Positions 1-11,670 of a stretch of 64,000 nucleotides of DNA are shown in pieces (within the stretch, counting starts at the first letter, position 1; every line of letters begins with the position of its first letter). The stretch spans positions 16,314-80,313 of the forward strand of contig NZ_JADABY010000063.1 of NCBI RefSeq assembly GCF_015672735.1, given 5' to 3'. A model generated the notes under the pieces. The model did no database searches and was not told the DNA's origin. It worked only from the letters and a program-made list of their open reading frames with translations. Source of the DNA: Citrobacter sp. Res13-Sevr-PEB04-36. GTDB lineage: Bacteria > Pseudomonadota > Gammaproteobacteria > Enterobacterales > Enterobacteriaceae. The position numbers were made by a program, and so were the translations under genes.

Positions 1-1
1 A

Positions 2-403
2 TTAGATCAAAAAATCATCGAGTGATTTACCGGCAGCCAGCGCCTGCGCAATAGGTTTTGGCGTGCGGCCTTGTCCAGTCCAGGTTTTCACTTCACCATT
101 GAGATCGGTAAAACGATATTTTGCCGGGCGCGGCTGACGCTTTTTAACGGCTCGTGACGTAGCGGGCGTCATACTCAGCAGCTCTTCAGGATCAATCCCG
201 TCCGCTTTCATCAGCGCCAGCAACGTATCAATTTTTTCCTGCTGCTCTGCACGCTGGCGTTGTAGCTGTTCTTCCTCGTCACGTCTTTCTTTGGTGACAA
301 CCCTGAATTTTTCCAGCATATCTTCCAGTACATCGACCGGAAATTCACGAGCCATTGCACGCAGCGAGCGGATATTATTTAAGTTTTTTAACATTGAACT
401 CAT
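2..403 (-). CDS. stpA: H-NS paralogue StpA, nucleoid-associated protein
   Basis: StpA is an H-NS-family DNA-binding and RNA-chaperone protein that silences AT-rich DNA. The 133-residue product matches E. coli StpA in length and along its whole sequence: an N-terminal oligomerisation helix region, a charged coiled-coil linker around residues 40-65, and the C-terminal binding core with the motif TWTGQGRTPKPI. The stop codon lies at positions 2-4, so the gene is complete. It is transcribed away from alaE across an AT-rich gap, the same arrangement as in E. coli. Identification as StpA rather than H-NS rests on the neighbours and the MLKNLNNIRSLRAMAREF start. Confidence 0.96.
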   Translation of the reverse strand: MSSMLKNLNNIRSLRAMAREFPVDVLEDMLEKFRVVTKERRDEEEQLQRQRAEQQEKIDTLLALMKADGIDPEELLSMTPATSRAVKKRQPRPAKYRFTDLNGEVKTWTGQGRTPKPIAQALAAGKSLDDFLI

Positions 404-890
404 ATTAATAAAACCTCTTTAACGCATAAAGCAAAAATGGTATTACAGAAAAATTGTATTCGATTGATTATTCTATTTCCAGCCCCAGTGGTTCACAAAC
501 TATTAAGCCAACACGTCAGCTTAATATTTATCACGCTATCGCTGGGGCGGTTGCAACACTATTTTATAATAACCTGACAATAGAAATAAATATGTTGGCG
601 TAATGTTCGAAAACATTGAGAAAGGAGCGTAAAAAAACCAGAAAAACAAATCTGTATAACATAATGATTTGCAAGACATTTAATCAACATGACAACGAAA
701 ATGCCAAAACGAACAAAAAACAAACCATTACAGAGCATTTTATCGACAAAAAGGCAATAAATAAAAATTTTAAGCTAGTTGCCAGTTATTATGCAGGCAG
801 ATATCCTATTGAAACGCGAAAGCAGCAAAACAAATCACTAGCAACAAGGTATGCGATACCTTTTTACCTCTTCTTACAAGGAGCATTAAC
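404..890. other. AT-rich divergent intergenic region stpA/alaE
   Basis: This 487-bp stretch is strongly AT-rich and separates the divergent genes stpA and alaE. It must hold the promoters of both. An open frame at 616-927 crosses it, but it is lysine/asparagine-rich, has no recognisable domain and runs into alaE, so I do not call it a gene. The composition fits binding by H-NS/StpA (inference). Confidence 0.6.
779..807 (+). promoter_or_regulatory. candidate alaE promoter
   Basis: TTGCCA (779-784) and TATCCT (802-807) are separated by 17 bp and lie about 85 bp upstream of alaE. The match to sigma-70 consensus is moderate and no start site is known from the sequence. Confidence 0.35.
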
Positions 891-1340
891 ATGTTCTCTC
901 CGCAGTCACGCTTGCGTCATGCTGTAGCAGACACGTTCGCGATGGTTGTTTACTGTTCTGTCGTGAACATGTTGATTGAAGTATTCCTTTCCGGAATGAC
1001 CTTTGAGCAGTCGCTCTCTTCCCGATTGGTGGCAATTCCTGTCAACATTCTGATCGCCTGGCCTTACGGTATGTACCGCGATCTGTTTATGCGTGCGGCG
1101 CGTAAAGCCACACCGGCGGGATGGGCAAAAAATCTGGCGGATGTGTTGGCATACGTGACCTTCCAGTCACCGGTGTATGTGGTCATTCTGCTCACGGTTG
1201 GCGCAGACTGGCACCAGATCACGGCGGCCGTCAGTTCCAACATCGTGGTTTCAATGTTGATGGGTGCGGTGTACGGCTACTTCCTTGATTATTGCCGCCG
1301 CCTGTTTAAAGTCAGCAGCTATCATCAGGCGAAAGCCTAA
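891..1340 (+). CDS. alaE: L-alanine exporter AlaE
   Basis: This 149-residue inner-membrane protein matches AlaE (YgaW), a smallest-class exporter that pumps out L-alanine when dipeptides or alanine accumulate. Four hydrophobic segments are visible, at about residues 15-35, 45-65, 85-105 and 115-135. The start is supported by the ribosome-binding sequence AAGGAG about 10 bases upstream of the ATG. In E. coli it is induced by alanine through Lrp; the Lrp site was not identified here. The gene converges on ygaC across a shared hairpin. Confidence 0.95.
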   Translation: MFSPQSRLRHAVADTFAMVVYCSVVNMLIEVFLSGMTFEQSLSSRLVAIPVNILIAWPYGMYRDLFMRAARKATPAGWAKNLADVLAYVTFQSPVYVVILLTVGADWHQITAAVSSNIVVSMLMGAVYGYFLDYCRRLFKVSSYHQAKA

Positions 1341-1350
1341 ACGTCTCTTA

Positions 1351-1371
1351 GCGACTGGCCCCGCCAGTCGC
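1351..1371. terminator. bidirectional hairpin between alaE and ygaC
   Basis: A perfect 9-bp stem GCGACTGGC/GCCAGTCGC with a 3-base loop sits between the convergent genes. The following T-run is weak, so termination is inferred from position and stem stability. Confidence 0.6.
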
Positions 1372-1375
1372 GTCT

Positions 1376-1726
1376 TTAGTTTGCACTTACGTCGCCAAAC
1401 AACCCATTTAAGTAACGTTCCAGCGCAATACGCGAACTAAAGCCGTGCGGAATACCATAATGCTCATGGGTTTCTCCGGCTAAATAAAGCGGAAATTGCT
1501 GATAGTGATCGCAGGTTTTAATATCCGTTGACGGATCTGCTAACGAAGAACTTCGTTCTTTTAACGTGGGGTGGATCACTAATGCTGTGCGTCCCATGCG
1601 CGCTTCACGATTAACATACACATAGTTTTCGCCACGCCGATAACCGTAAGTTTTCTGCGTTACTACATCTACGGTAAAGCCCACTTTCTCAAGTACGCGC
1701 GCCACCTCATCGGGTCTTAAATACAT
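1376..1726 (-). CDS. ygaC: YgaC family protein (DUF2002)
   Basis: The 116-residue product matches E. coli YgaC, a conserved enterobacterial protein of unknown biochemical role whose E. coli gene is reported as Fur-regulated. The start [20 protein letters not shown] and the internal [20 protein letters not shown] block are characteristic. It is cytosolic, with no signal peptide or membrane segment. In E. coli its upstream neighbour is ygaM; here that position is taken by the MocR-type gene. Confidence 0.93.
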   Translation of the reverse strand: MYLRPDEVARVLEKVGFTVDVVTQKTYGYRRGENYVYVNREARMGRTALVIHPTLKERSSSLADPSTDIKTCDHYQQFPLYLAGETHEHYGIPHGFSSRIALERYLNGLFGDVSAN

Positions 1727-1849
1727 ATATTTTTCCTCGTTATCTTTTACTGCGGGCTTACCTTACCTGATTCAGCATTAACAACGCTTTCAGAAAAGTC
1801 CATAAACGCATGAATAGAATGAGGTGGCTGTCTTAAGCATGGCGCTGAA

Positions 1850-3184
1850 TCAGGTTATTGCCAGCCGAAGTTGACGAGCGGCCTGCCGGGCCATTTCCAA
1901 CGCTGGAATATTGGTAAATGACAGTAATATGCCGCCCTCTCCCGTTGAGGTTATTCGCCATTGGCTTAACGCCTGAACCGCCAGGCCTGCCTGATTTGCT
2001 TTGCGCACCAACGCCGTATCTTCGCCGCTTACCGACATCACCAGCTGGATGCCCCCTTGCTGAGGTACAACGGTAAAGCCGTATTCCGTCAGCGCACTTT
2101 CCATCCACTGACGCCGCTGGGCATAGTGTTGGCGCATTTTTTTCAGGTGCCGCCAGAAATGGCCATCACGAATAAAATCCGCCAGCGTTTGCTGCCATAA
2201 CAGCGGCACGTTACAGGCCGTTAGCGCTGCCTGGCGGCGAAAGCGTGCGACCTCCGTCACCGGCACCACCAGCCAGGCTGTACGTAAAGCCGGAAATAAT
2301 GATTTACTGAAGGTACCGGCATAAATCACCCGCTGCGGCGCATCCAGGCTTTTTAGCGGCGGCAGCGGTTTTCCGTGGTAGCGAAACTCACTGTCGTAGT
2401 CATCTTCAATGATCCATGCCCGTGCACGGGCGGCCCACTCCAGCAGTTGGTGTCGACGGGCAAGCGAGAGTGCCACGCCCAACGGGCTTTGATGGGCTGG
2501 CGTGAGGAGGGCGAAACGCGCTTGTGGGTAGTTACGGATCCCGGCACTCACATCCAGACCCTCGCCATCGACCGGGACGGGTAGCAGTTCAACCTGTTCT
2601 TGCGTTATAACGGGGCGGATCAGCGGAAAACCAGGATCTTCTACCCACATCCCATCTCCAGGCGTTGCCAGCGCGCGCAGGATTAAGGTCATGGAGGCCG
2701 CATAGCCCGAAGTGATAAAAATCTGCTCAGGCAGGCACTCAATACTGCGGGATACGCGCAGATAATCAACTATCGCCTGGCGTAGTAACAGTTCGCCGCC
2801 GACATCGCCCAAGGCGAGATCAAAGCGTGTCTGCGTGCGTAAACGCCGCCCCATCACCCGCGCCCAGACCTCGCGGGAAAAGAGATCGAGCGCCGGTAAT
2901 CCCATCTGAAAAAGTTGCAGTGTAGGGTTTTCTCCGGCAAAGACCGTTGGTGCGACGGGCGCGGTGTCCAGTCGCAGTTGCTGACTGACAAACGTCCCGG
3001 CCTGCCCGCGTCGTTCCAGCCAGCCTTGCGCCACCAGATCTGCGTAGGCATTTTCCACCGTCGAGCGCGAAACGCCCAGTTCCAGTGACCAGGTGCGGCT
3101 GGACGGCAAGCGTGTGCCGGGCTTAAGCTCCCCTTTCTCAATAGCGGTTTTTAACTGACGGGCGATCTGCTGATAGCGTGGCAT
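1850..3184 (-). CDS. MocR/PdxR-type regulator (GntR HTH plus aminotransferase fold)
   Basis: This 444-residue protein joins an N-terminal winged helix of the GntR family (residues about 1-70, with LPSSRTWSLELGVSRSTVENAY) to a class I aminotransferase-like domain. The PLP-binding features are present: EDDYDSEFRY near residue 262 and the Schiff-base lysine in GTFSKSLFPALR, about residue 294. Members sense PLP, often bound to an amino acid or amine. It is transcribed divergently from the AhpD-like gene at 3275, which is probably its target (inference). It is not part of this locus in E. coli K-12. Which effector it senses cannot be told from sequence. Confidence 0.85.
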   Translation of the reverse strand: MPRYQQIARQLKTAIEKGELKPGTRLPSSRTWSLELGVSRSTVENAYADLVAQGWLERRGQAGTFVSQQLRLDTAPVAPTVFAGENPTLQLFQMGLPALDLFSREVWARVMGRRLRTQTRFDLALGDVGGELLLRQAIVDYLRVSRSIECLPEQIFITSGYAASMTLILRALATPGDGMWVEDPGFPLIRPVITQEQVELLPVPVDGEGLDVSAGIRNYPQARFALLTPAHQSPLGVALSLARRHQLLEWAARARAWIIEDDYDSEFRYHGKPLPPLKSLDAPQRVIYAGTFSKSLFPALRTAWLVVPVTEVARFRRQAALTACNVPLLWQQTLADFIRDGHFWRHLKKMRQHYAQRRQWMESALTEYGFTVVPQQGGIQLVMSVSGEDTALVRKANQAGLAVQALSQWRITSTGEGGILLSFTNIPALEMARQAARQLRLAIT

Positions 3185-3186
3185 TT

Positions 3187-3232
3187 ATGGTCTGCTTTTT
3201 TGATAACAATATGGCTCTCTTTAGCAGACCAT
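3187..3232. promoter_or_regulatory. perfect inverted repeat in MocR/AhpD divergent promoter
   Basis: ATGGTCTGCT (3187-3196) and AGCAGACCAT (3223-3232) form a perfect 10-bp inverted repeat, with arm centres 36 bp apart. The right arm directly abuts a possible -10 element (TATAGT, 3233-3238) for the AhpD-like gene; the left arm covers the start region of the regulator. This is the expected layout for an autoregulating activator or repressor site. Confidence 0.6.
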
Positions 3233-3274
3233 TATAGTGCTACATTGCGGGTCATCAAAACGAGGAGAAATACC

Positions 3275-3706
3275 ATGACGATGTTACGCCAGCCCTATTA
3301 TGAACTTAGCCCTGAAATCTATAACGCCCTGGTTCAGGCCAGCAAAGCGCTGGAAAACTGTGCGCTGGAGCCTACGCTGACGGAGTTGATTTACCTGCGA
3401 GTCTCGCAAATCAACGGTTGCGCGTTTTGTCTGGAAATGCACAGCAAAGCTCTGCGTAAGTCTGGCGTCGAGCAGGCCAAACTGGATGCGCTGGCAGGAT
3501 GGCGCGTCAGCCACCATTTCAGTGAGCAGGAACGCGCAGCGCTGGCCTGGGCCGAATCCGTTACCCACATCGCCTCAACGCACGCCGAAGACGACGTTTA
3601 TTTACCGCTGCTGGACCATTTTAGCGCCAAAGAGATAAGCGATCTGACGTTCGCCATTAGCCTGATGAACTGCTTTAACCGCCTGGCGGTAGGCATGCGC
3701 ATGTAA
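3275..3706 (+). CDS. carboxymuconolactone decarboxylase/AhpD-family protein
   Basis: The 143-residue product carries the AhpD core motif C-x2-C-x3-H (Cys49, Cys52, His56, in NGCAFCLEMHSKALR). This is the redox-active site of alkylhydroperoxidase-like proteins. The ATG at 3275 is chosen because GAGGAGA sits 7 bases upstream; a longer reading from 3200 would run through the operator. Its likely role is peroxide or redox detoxification under control of the divergent MocR regulator. The substrate is unknown. A REP hairpin follows the stop codon. Confidence 0.88.
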   Translation: MTMLRQPYYELSPEIYNALVQASKALENCALEPTLTELIYLRVSQINGCAFCLEMHSKALRKSGVEQAKLDALAGWRVSHHFSEQERAALAWAESVTHIASTHAEDDVYLPLLDHFSAKEISDLTFAISLMNCFNRLAVGMRM

Positions 3707-3714
3707 TTCTGTGG

Positions 3715-3747
3715 TGCCGGATGACGGCGGAAACGCCTTATCCGGCA
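3715..3747. repeat. REP element
   Basis: A palindromic unit TGCCGGATG...TTATCCGGCA with an internal mismatch, typical of enterobacterial REP sequences, lies downstream of the AhpD-like gene. Confidence 0.8.
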
Positions 3748-3814
3748 ACCAGTCATGCTACATACCCCTTCCTCCGCCACGCTCATCCCCCGACCCCTCA
3801 CCACTCTAAAATCC

Positions 3815-3858
3815 CATATCTTGTATGGTTGAATCTTTTATAAACTACATCTAGTATT
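3815..3858. promoter_or_regulatory. paired NrdR boxes upstream of nrdH
   Basis: ATATCTTGTAT (3816-3826) and ACATCTAGTAT (3847-3857) match the NrdR box pattern. They lie exactly 31 bp apart, the usual three-helical-turn spacing of NrdR box pairs, with an AT-rich promoter region between them. ATP/dATP-bound NrdR is expected to repress nrdHIEF here. Confidence 0.78.
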
Positions 3859-3931
3859 ACTTGCATCAAGACACACACAACCCGACGCTATTTTCGCGCC
3901 GCTTTCTCACCCACAAATGGAAATACGAATC

Positions 3932-4177
3932 ATGCGTATTATTATTTACAATCGCAATAACTGTGTTCAGTGTCACGCCACGAAACGGGCGATGGAAAGC
4001 CGTGGGTTTGACATCGAGATGATCAATGTCGAGCAAGCCCCCGAGCTGGCAGAAACCCTGCGCGAGCAGGGGTTTCGACAATTACCGGTGGTGGTAGCAG
4101 GGGAAACCCGCTGGTCAGGATTTCGCCCGGACATGATCAATCGTCTGCGTCCGCAGCCCCACGTGGCCAACACATGA
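3932..4177 (+). CDS. nrdH: NrdH glutaredoxin-like redoxin
   Basis: NrdH is the specific electron donor of the class Ib ribonucleotide reductase. It has a glutaredoxin-like fold but is reduced by thioredoxin reductase. The 81-residue product has the redox motif CVQC (Cys11, Cys14) and the family motif WSGFRPD near residue 61. An in-frame ATG at 3917 exists, but the start at 3932 gives the length and N-terminus ([11 protein letters not shown]) of E. coli NrdH. It overlaps nrdI by 4 bases (ATGA), indicating translational coupling. Confidence 0.95.
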   Translation: MRIIIYNRNNCVQCHATKRAMESRGFDIEMINVEQAPELAETLREQGFRQLPVVVAGETRWSGFRPDMINRLRPQPHVANT

Positions 4178-4556
4178 GCACCCTCGTCTACTTCTCCAGC
4201 AGCTCTGAAAATACCCATCGCTTTATGCAGCGTCTGGGGCTGCCCGCCGTGCGAATTCCGCTTAACGAACGCGAGCGGATCCAGGTAGACGAACCTTACA
4301 TTTTAGTCGTGCCGTCTTACGGCGGCGGCGGTACGGCAGGCGCGGTCCCACGACAGGTGATCCGCTTTTTAAACGATCCCCACAATCGGGCGTTAATTCG
4401 CGGCGTCATCGCCGCCGGCAATCGCAATTTCGGCGACGCCTACGGCCGCGCGGGTGACGTGATTTCACAAAAATGCGCCGTGCCGTGGCTCTATCGCTTT
4501 GAGCTGATGGGGACGCCAGGCGACATCGACAACGTGCGAAAAGGAGTGAGCGAATT

Positions 4557-4569
<13 letters not shown>
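4174..4569 (+). CDS. nrdI: NrdI flavodoxin-like protein
   Basis: NrdI is an FMN-binding protein that supplies the oxidant for assembling the Mn(III)2-tyrosyl radical cofactor of NrdF. The 131-residue product has the flavodoxin-like start [14 protein letters not shown] and the FMN-contact segment [15 protein letters not shown]. It is five residues shorter at the C-terminus than the E. coli protein (ends EFWQQ). It overlaps nrdH by 4 bases and nrdE by 13 bases. Confidence 0.95.
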
Positions 4570-7671
<3,102 letters not shown>

Positions 7672-7735
7672 ATCTCATTTTCGCTGGAAATACCCTACAT
7701 TTTCCGCGTTAATATTTTAACGGGATCACATTTTT

Positions 7736-7759
7736 ATCACACAAATATCATTGTGTGAT
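7736..7759. promoter_or_regulatory. inverted repeat upstream of proU
   Basis: ATCACACAA (7736-7744) and TTGTGTGAT (7751-7759) form a perfect 9-bp inverted repeat with a 6-base spacer. Its half-sites resemble CRP half-sites but in everted order. In E. coli proU P1 is affected by CRP, so a regulatory role is possible but unproven. Confidence 0.45.
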
Positions 7760-7785
7760 CTACACTCAATATTAGCCGCATTATT

Positions 7786-7817
7786 CGCCTGAATTTCAAC
7801 AATTCAGGCGACTTTTT
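7786..7817 (+). terminator. rho-independent terminator of nrdHIEF
   Basis: A perfect 10-bp stem CGCCTGAATT/AATTCAGGCG with a 5-base loop is followed by AC and five T residues. Confidence 0.88.
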
Positions 7818-7929
7818 ACTGCCATTTACAAAAAATATCAAAGAAGTTTCATCCACGCTCAGCCCTTATATCATGGGAAATCTCGCCGTCTGGACTTTGG
7901 CAATATTCATGCCACAGCCAAATTCAGGG

Positions 7930-7957
7930 TTGTCTCAGATTCTCAGTATGTTAGGGT
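7930..7957 (+). promoter_or_regulatory. proU P2-type promoter
   Basis: TTGTCT (7930-7935) and TAGGGT (7952-7957) are spaced by 16 bp about 70 bases upstream of proV. This corresponds to the osmotically controlled sigma-70 promoter position and sequence of enterobacterial proU (assignment from memory of the family). Confidence 0.65.
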
Positions 7958-8025
7958 AGAAAAAGGTTACTATTTTCACCAGGTACTATATCGATATAAA
8001 CAAATAACAGGAATAATTCTATTGC

Positions 8026-9228
8026 ATGGCAATTAAATTAGAAGTTAAAAATCTCTATAAGATATTTGGCGAGCATCCCCAGAGAGCGTTCAAATATATT
8101 GAAAAAGGATTTTCAAAAGAGCAGATTCTGGAAAAAACAGGGCTATCGCTTGGCGTTAAAGACGCCAGTCTGGCCATTGAAGAAGGCGAGATATTTGTCA
8201 TCATGGGATTATCCGGTTCGGGTAAATCCACAATGGTACGCCTTCTCAATCGCCTGATTGAACCCACCCGCGGGCAGGTACTGATTGACGGCGTAGATAT
8301 CGCCAGGATATCCGATGCCGAGCTTCGCGAGGTGCGCAGAAAAAAGATTGCGATGGTATTCCAGTCCTTTGCCCTGATGCCGCACATGACGGTACTCGAC
8401 AATACGGCGTTCGGTATGGAGTTAGCCGGTATTGCTGCGGATGAACGCCGTGAAAAAGCGCTGGATGCTTTGCGCCAGGTCGGGCTTGAGAATTACGCTC
8501 ACGGATACCCGGATGAACTTTCCGGTGGTATGCGCCAGCGTGTCGGTCTCGCCCGCGCATTAGCCATTAACCCTGACATCTTATTAATGGATGAAGCCTT
8601 CTCTGCGCTCGATCCCTTAATTCGTACCGAGATGCAGGATGAGCTGGTAAAACTGCAGGCGAAGCATCAGCGTACCGTGGTCTTTATTTCCCACGATCTC
8701 GATGAAGCCATGCGCATTGGTGATCGCATCGCCATTATGCAAAATGGCGAAGTGGTACAGGTCGGTACTCCGGATGAGATCCTGAATAATCCGGCCAATG
8801 ATTATGTACGCACCTTCTTCCGTGGCGTTGATATTAGCCAGGTATTTAGCGCGAAAGATATTTCCCGCCGTAGTCCGGAAGGCTTAATTCGTAAAACACC
8901 GGGGATTGGCCCACGTTCGGCGCTGCAATTATTGCAGGATAAAGATCGTGAATTTGGTTACGTAATTGAACGCGGAAATAAGTTTGTTGGCGTGGTCTCC
9001 ATCGACTCATTAAAAACCGCCTTACGTCAGGCGCAGGGTATTGAAGCCGCACTGATCGACGAACCATTAGCCGTGGAGGCGAAAACGCCGCTGAGCGAGC
9101 TGCTTTCTCATGTCGGGCAAGCACCATGCGCGGTGCCGGTTGTCGATGAGGAACATCAGTATGTGGGCATTATTTCCAAACGCATGCTGCTACAGGCTTT
9201 AGATCGCGAGGGGGCAAACAATGGCTGA
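8026..9228 (+). CDS. proV: glycine betaine/proline ABC transporter ATPase ProV
   Basis: ProV is the ATPase of the ProU importer for glycine betaine and proline betaine. The 400-residue protein has Walker [10 protein letters not shown] (61-69), signature LSGGMRQR (about 166-173) and Walker B ILLMDEA (186-192). Two CBS domains follow from about residue 285, which in this family sense ionic strength. It is 400 aa as in E. coli. The ATG start follows a modest AGGA ribosome site; the coding sequence overlaps proW by 8 bases. Transcription rises with osmolarity and is silenced by H-NS in E. coli. Confidence 0.96.
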   Translation: MAIKLEVKNLYKIFGEHPQRAFKYIEKGFSKEQILEKTGLSLGVKDASLAIEEGEIFVIMGLSGSGKSTMVRLLNRLIEPTRGQVLIDGVDIARISDAELREVRRKKIAMVFQSFALMPHMTVLDNTAFGMELAGIAADERREKALDALRQVGLENYAHGYPDELSGGMRQRVGLARALAINPDILLMDEAFSALDPLIRTEMQDELVKLQAKHQRTVVFISHDLDEAMRIGDRIAIMQNGEVVQVGTPDEILNNPANDYVRTFFRGVDISQVFSAKDISRRSPEGLIRKTPGIGPRSALQLLQDKDREFGYVIERGNKFVGVVSIDSLKTALRQAQGIEAALIDEPLAVEAKTPLSELLSHVGQAPCAVPVVDEEHQYVGIISKRMLLQALDREGANNG

Positions 9229-10285
9229 TCAAACAAATCCGTGGGACACCACACCGGTGGCAGATAGCGCCGCACAATCTGCTGATGCCTGGGGTACCGC
9301 GTCAAGCGCACCTGCCGACGGCGGCAGCGCAGACTGGCTGACCAGTGCGCCTGCACCAGCACCTGAGCATTTCAATATTATGGATCCGTTCCATAAAACG
9401 CTGATCCCGCTCGATAGCTGGGTTACTGAAGGGATCGACTGGGTGGTGACCCATTTTCGTCCTGTCTTCCAGGGGATTCGTGTCCCGGTGGATTACATTC
9501 TCAACGGTTTCCAGCAACTGCTGCTGGGAATGCCAGCGCCGGTGGCGATTGTTCTTTTCGCTTTAATCGCCTGGCAGATTTCCGGCGTAGGAATGGGCGT
9601 TGCAACGCTGATTTCGCTGGTCGCGATTGGGGCGATTGGCGCCTGGTCGCAAGCGATGATTACTCTGGCACTGGTGCTGACCGCACTGCTGTTCTGCGTG
9701 TTAATCGGTTTACCGATGGGGATTTGGCTGGCGCGCAGTCCACGGGCGGCAAAGATTGTTCGTCCCCTGCTCGATGCCATGCAAACCACACCTGCGTTCG
9801 TCTATCTGGTGCCGATTGTGATGTTATTCGGCATTGGTAACGTGCCGGGGGTAGTAGTGACGATTATCTTCGCCCTGCCACCGATTGTGCGTCTGACCAT
9901 TCTGGGTATTAACCAGGTGCCAGCCGATCTGATTGAAGCTTCGCGCTCCTTTGGTGCCAGCCCGCGTCAGATGCTGTTCAAAGTCCAGCTGCCGCTGGCG
10001 ATGCCCACCATTATGGCGGGAGTTAACCAGACACTGATGCTGGCGCTTTCCATGGTCGTCATCGCCTCGATGATCGCCGTCGGTGGGTTGGGTCAGATGG
10101 TGCTACGCGGTATCGGGCGTCTCGATATGGGGCTGGCTACCGTCGGAGGGGTTGGGATAGTAATCCTTGCCATTATTCTGGACCGCCTGACGCAGGCCGT
10201 CGGTCGCGATTCTCGCAGCCGGGGCAACCGTCGCTGGTATTCCACCGGTCCTGTTGGGCTTATCACCCGCCCTTTCATTAAGTAA
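9221..10285 (+). CDS. proW: glycine betaine/proline ABC transporter permease ProW
   Basis: ProW is the integral membrane channel of ProU. The 354-residue protein has the long hydrophilic periplasmic N-terminus (about 95 residues, Ala/Pro-rich) seen in E. coli ProW, then multiple membrane helices. The coupling-helix EAA-type motif is at [21 protein letters not shown]. It overlaps proV and is separated from proX by 189 bp that include a REP-like hairpin and an ERIC element. Confidence 0.96.
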   Translation: MADQTNPWDTTPVADSAAQSADAWGTASSAPADGGSADWLTSAPAPAPEHFNIMDPFHKTLIPLDSWVTEGIDWVVTHFRPVFQGIRVPVDYILNGFQQLLLGMPAPVAIVLFALIAWQISGVGMGVATLISLVAIGAIGAWSQAMITLALVLTALLFCVLIGLPMGIWLARSPRAAKIVRPLLDAMQTTPAFVYLVPIVMLFGIGNVPGVVVTIIFALPPIVRLTILGINQVPADLIEASRSFGASPRQMLFKVQLPLAMPTIMAGVNQTLMLALSMVVIASMIAVGGLGQMVLRGIGRLDMGLATVGGVGIVILAIILDRLTQAVGRDSRSRGNRRWYSTGPVGLITRPFIK

Positions 10286-10295
10286 TTCACCTGTT

Positions 10296-10321
10296 GCCCG
10301 GTGGCGCATGGCTTACCGGGC
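10296..10321. repeat. REP-like hairpin downstream of proW
   Basis: GCCCGGT (10296-10302) pairs with ACCGGGC (10315-10321) around a GC-rich loop. It resembles a degenerate REP unit. Confidence 0.55.
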
Positions 10322-10336
10322 CTACAATTCATTAAC

Positions 10337-10462
10337 TTACACAAAATCATTCAAGTTACATTGCGGCGGCAAACGAATGTATCCCCAGGAGCGTACAAGC
10401 AGTACGTGACTGGGGGGCATGAGTGCAGCCAACAAAGAGGCAGCTTGAAGGATGAAGTGTAA
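10337..10462. repeat. ERIC element between proW and proX
   Basis: The 126-bp element has ERIC-type inverted ends (TTACAC...ATC.TTCAAG and its complement) and the central ERIC signature CCCCAGGAGC...GTGACTGGGG. It sits inside the proU operon and ends 12 bases before the proX start codon, directly next to the AAGGA ribosome-binding site. When transcribed it folds into a long hairpin, so it may affect proX mRNA processing or translation (inference). Confidence 0.88.
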
Positions 10463-10474
10463 TAAGGAACAACG

Positions 10475-11470
10475 ATGCGACATACCGTACTTTTTGCCAC
10501 AGCGTTTGCCACCCTTGTCTCCACCAGCACTTTCGCTGCCGACCTGCCGGGCAAAGGCATTACCGTGCAACCTATCCAGAGCACGATCTCTGAAGAATCT
10601 TTCCAGACACAGCTGGTCGCTCGTGCGCTGGAAAAACTGGGTTATACCGTCAACAAAGCCAGCGAAGTTGATTACAACGTCGGCTACACCTCTATTGCTT
10701 CTGGCGATGCCACCTTTACCGCCGTGAACTGGCAGCCACTGCATGACGACATGTACGCCGCCGCGGGCGGAGACAAAAAGTTCTACCGCGAAGGGGTATT
10801 CGTGACGGGTGCAGCGCAGGGGTATCTGATCGACAAAAAAACCGCTGAGCAGTACAAAATCACCAATATCGCCCAGTTGAAAGATCCAAAGATTGCCAAA
10901 ATCTTTGATACCAACGGCGACGGTAAAGCCGACATGATGGGCTGTTCACCAGGCTGGGGCTGCGAAGCGGTCATCAACCACCAGAACAAAGCCTTCGATC
11001 TGGAAAAAACGGTCGACGTCAGCCACGGTAACTACGCGGCGATGATGGCTGACACCATCACGCGCTTTAAAGAAGGCAAACCGATTCTGTACTACACCTG
11101 GACACCATACTGGGTCAGCGACGTGATGAAGCCGGGCAAAGACGTGGTGTGGCTGCAGGTGCCGTTCTCTTCCCTGCCCGGTGAGCAAAAAGACATTGAT
11201 ACCAAGCTGCCAAACGGCGCGAACTACGGCTTCCCGGTCAACACCATGCATATCGTAGCCAATAAGGCGTGGGCAGAGAAAAACCCGGCCGCGGCAAAGC
11301 TGTTTGCCATCATCAAGCTGCCTCTGGCGGACATCAACGCGCAGAACGCGATGATGCATGAGGGCAAAGCTTCCGAAGCCGACGTGCAGGGTCACGTTGA
11401 TGGTTGGATCAAAGCCCACCAGCAGCAGTTCGACGGCTGGGTAAAAGAAGCATTAGCTGCGCAGAAGTAA
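10475..11470 (+). CDS. proX: glycine betaine-binding periplasmic protein ProX
   Basis: ProX is the periplasmic substrate-binding component of ProU. The 331-residue precursor has a 21-residue signal peptide ([21 protein letters not shown]) and a mature start ADLPGKG identical to E. coli. Tryptophans that form the aromatic betaine cage in the family are present (for example in [15 protein letters not shown] and [11 protein letters not shown]). The ribosome site AAGGAAC follows the ERIC element. Two REP units lie downstream. Confidence 0.96.
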   Translation: MRHTVLFATAFATLVSTSTFAADLPGKGITVQPIQSTISEESFQTQLVARALEKLGYTVNKASEVDYNVGYTSIASGDATFTAVNWQPLHDDMYAAAGGDKKFYREGVFVTGAAQGYLIDKKTAEQYKITNIAQLKDPKIAKIFDTNGDGKADMMGCSPGWGCEAVINHQNKAFDLEKTVDVSHGNYAAMMADTITRFKEGKPILYYTWTPYWVSDVMKPGKDVVWLQVPFSSLPGEQKDIDTKLPNGANYGFPVNTMHIVANKAWAEKNPAAAKLFAIIKLPLADINAQNAMMHEGKASEADVQGHVDGWIKAHQQQFDGWVKEALAAQK

Positions 11471-11477
11471 CCCACTC

Positions 11478-11561
11478 GTAGGCCTGATAAGCGTAGCGCC
11501 ATCAGGCACAGTAAGTAACCACACCAATGCCGGATGGTGGCGCAATGCGCCTTATCCGGCA
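11478..11561. repeat. BIME: two REP units after proX
   Basis: GCCTGATAA...CCATCAGGC (11482-11507) and TGCCGGATG...TTATCCGGCA (11528-11561) are adjacent REP palindromes, a common 3' flank that can stabilise upstream mRNA. Confidence 0.8.
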
Positions 11562-11670
11562 CGCAGCTCTCCACTCCCCCTAAACCGCACAATCCATCAC
11601 CTAACAAATCAGCAACATTTATCCACTTCCGTTATGATTGTTTCAGAAATCCATTATTCAGCTGAAAACA

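Larger units (their letters stand above)
7672..8025. other. nrdF-proV intergenic region (proU control region)
   Basis: This 354-bp stretch carries an inverted repeat (7736-7759), the nrdF terminator (7786-7817) and the proU promoter region with a long untranslated leader. The E. coli proU leader contains distal sigma-S (P1) and proximal (P2) promoters and H-NS-bound AT-rich DNA. The AT-rich character agrees with that, but H-NS sites cannot be read directly. Confidence 0.7.

Noticed and set aside
616..927. Open frame of 103 codons in the stpA-alaE gap
   Set aside because: AT-rich sequence with Lys/Asn-heavy composition, no domain, no ribosome site, and it runs into alaE whose start is well supported.
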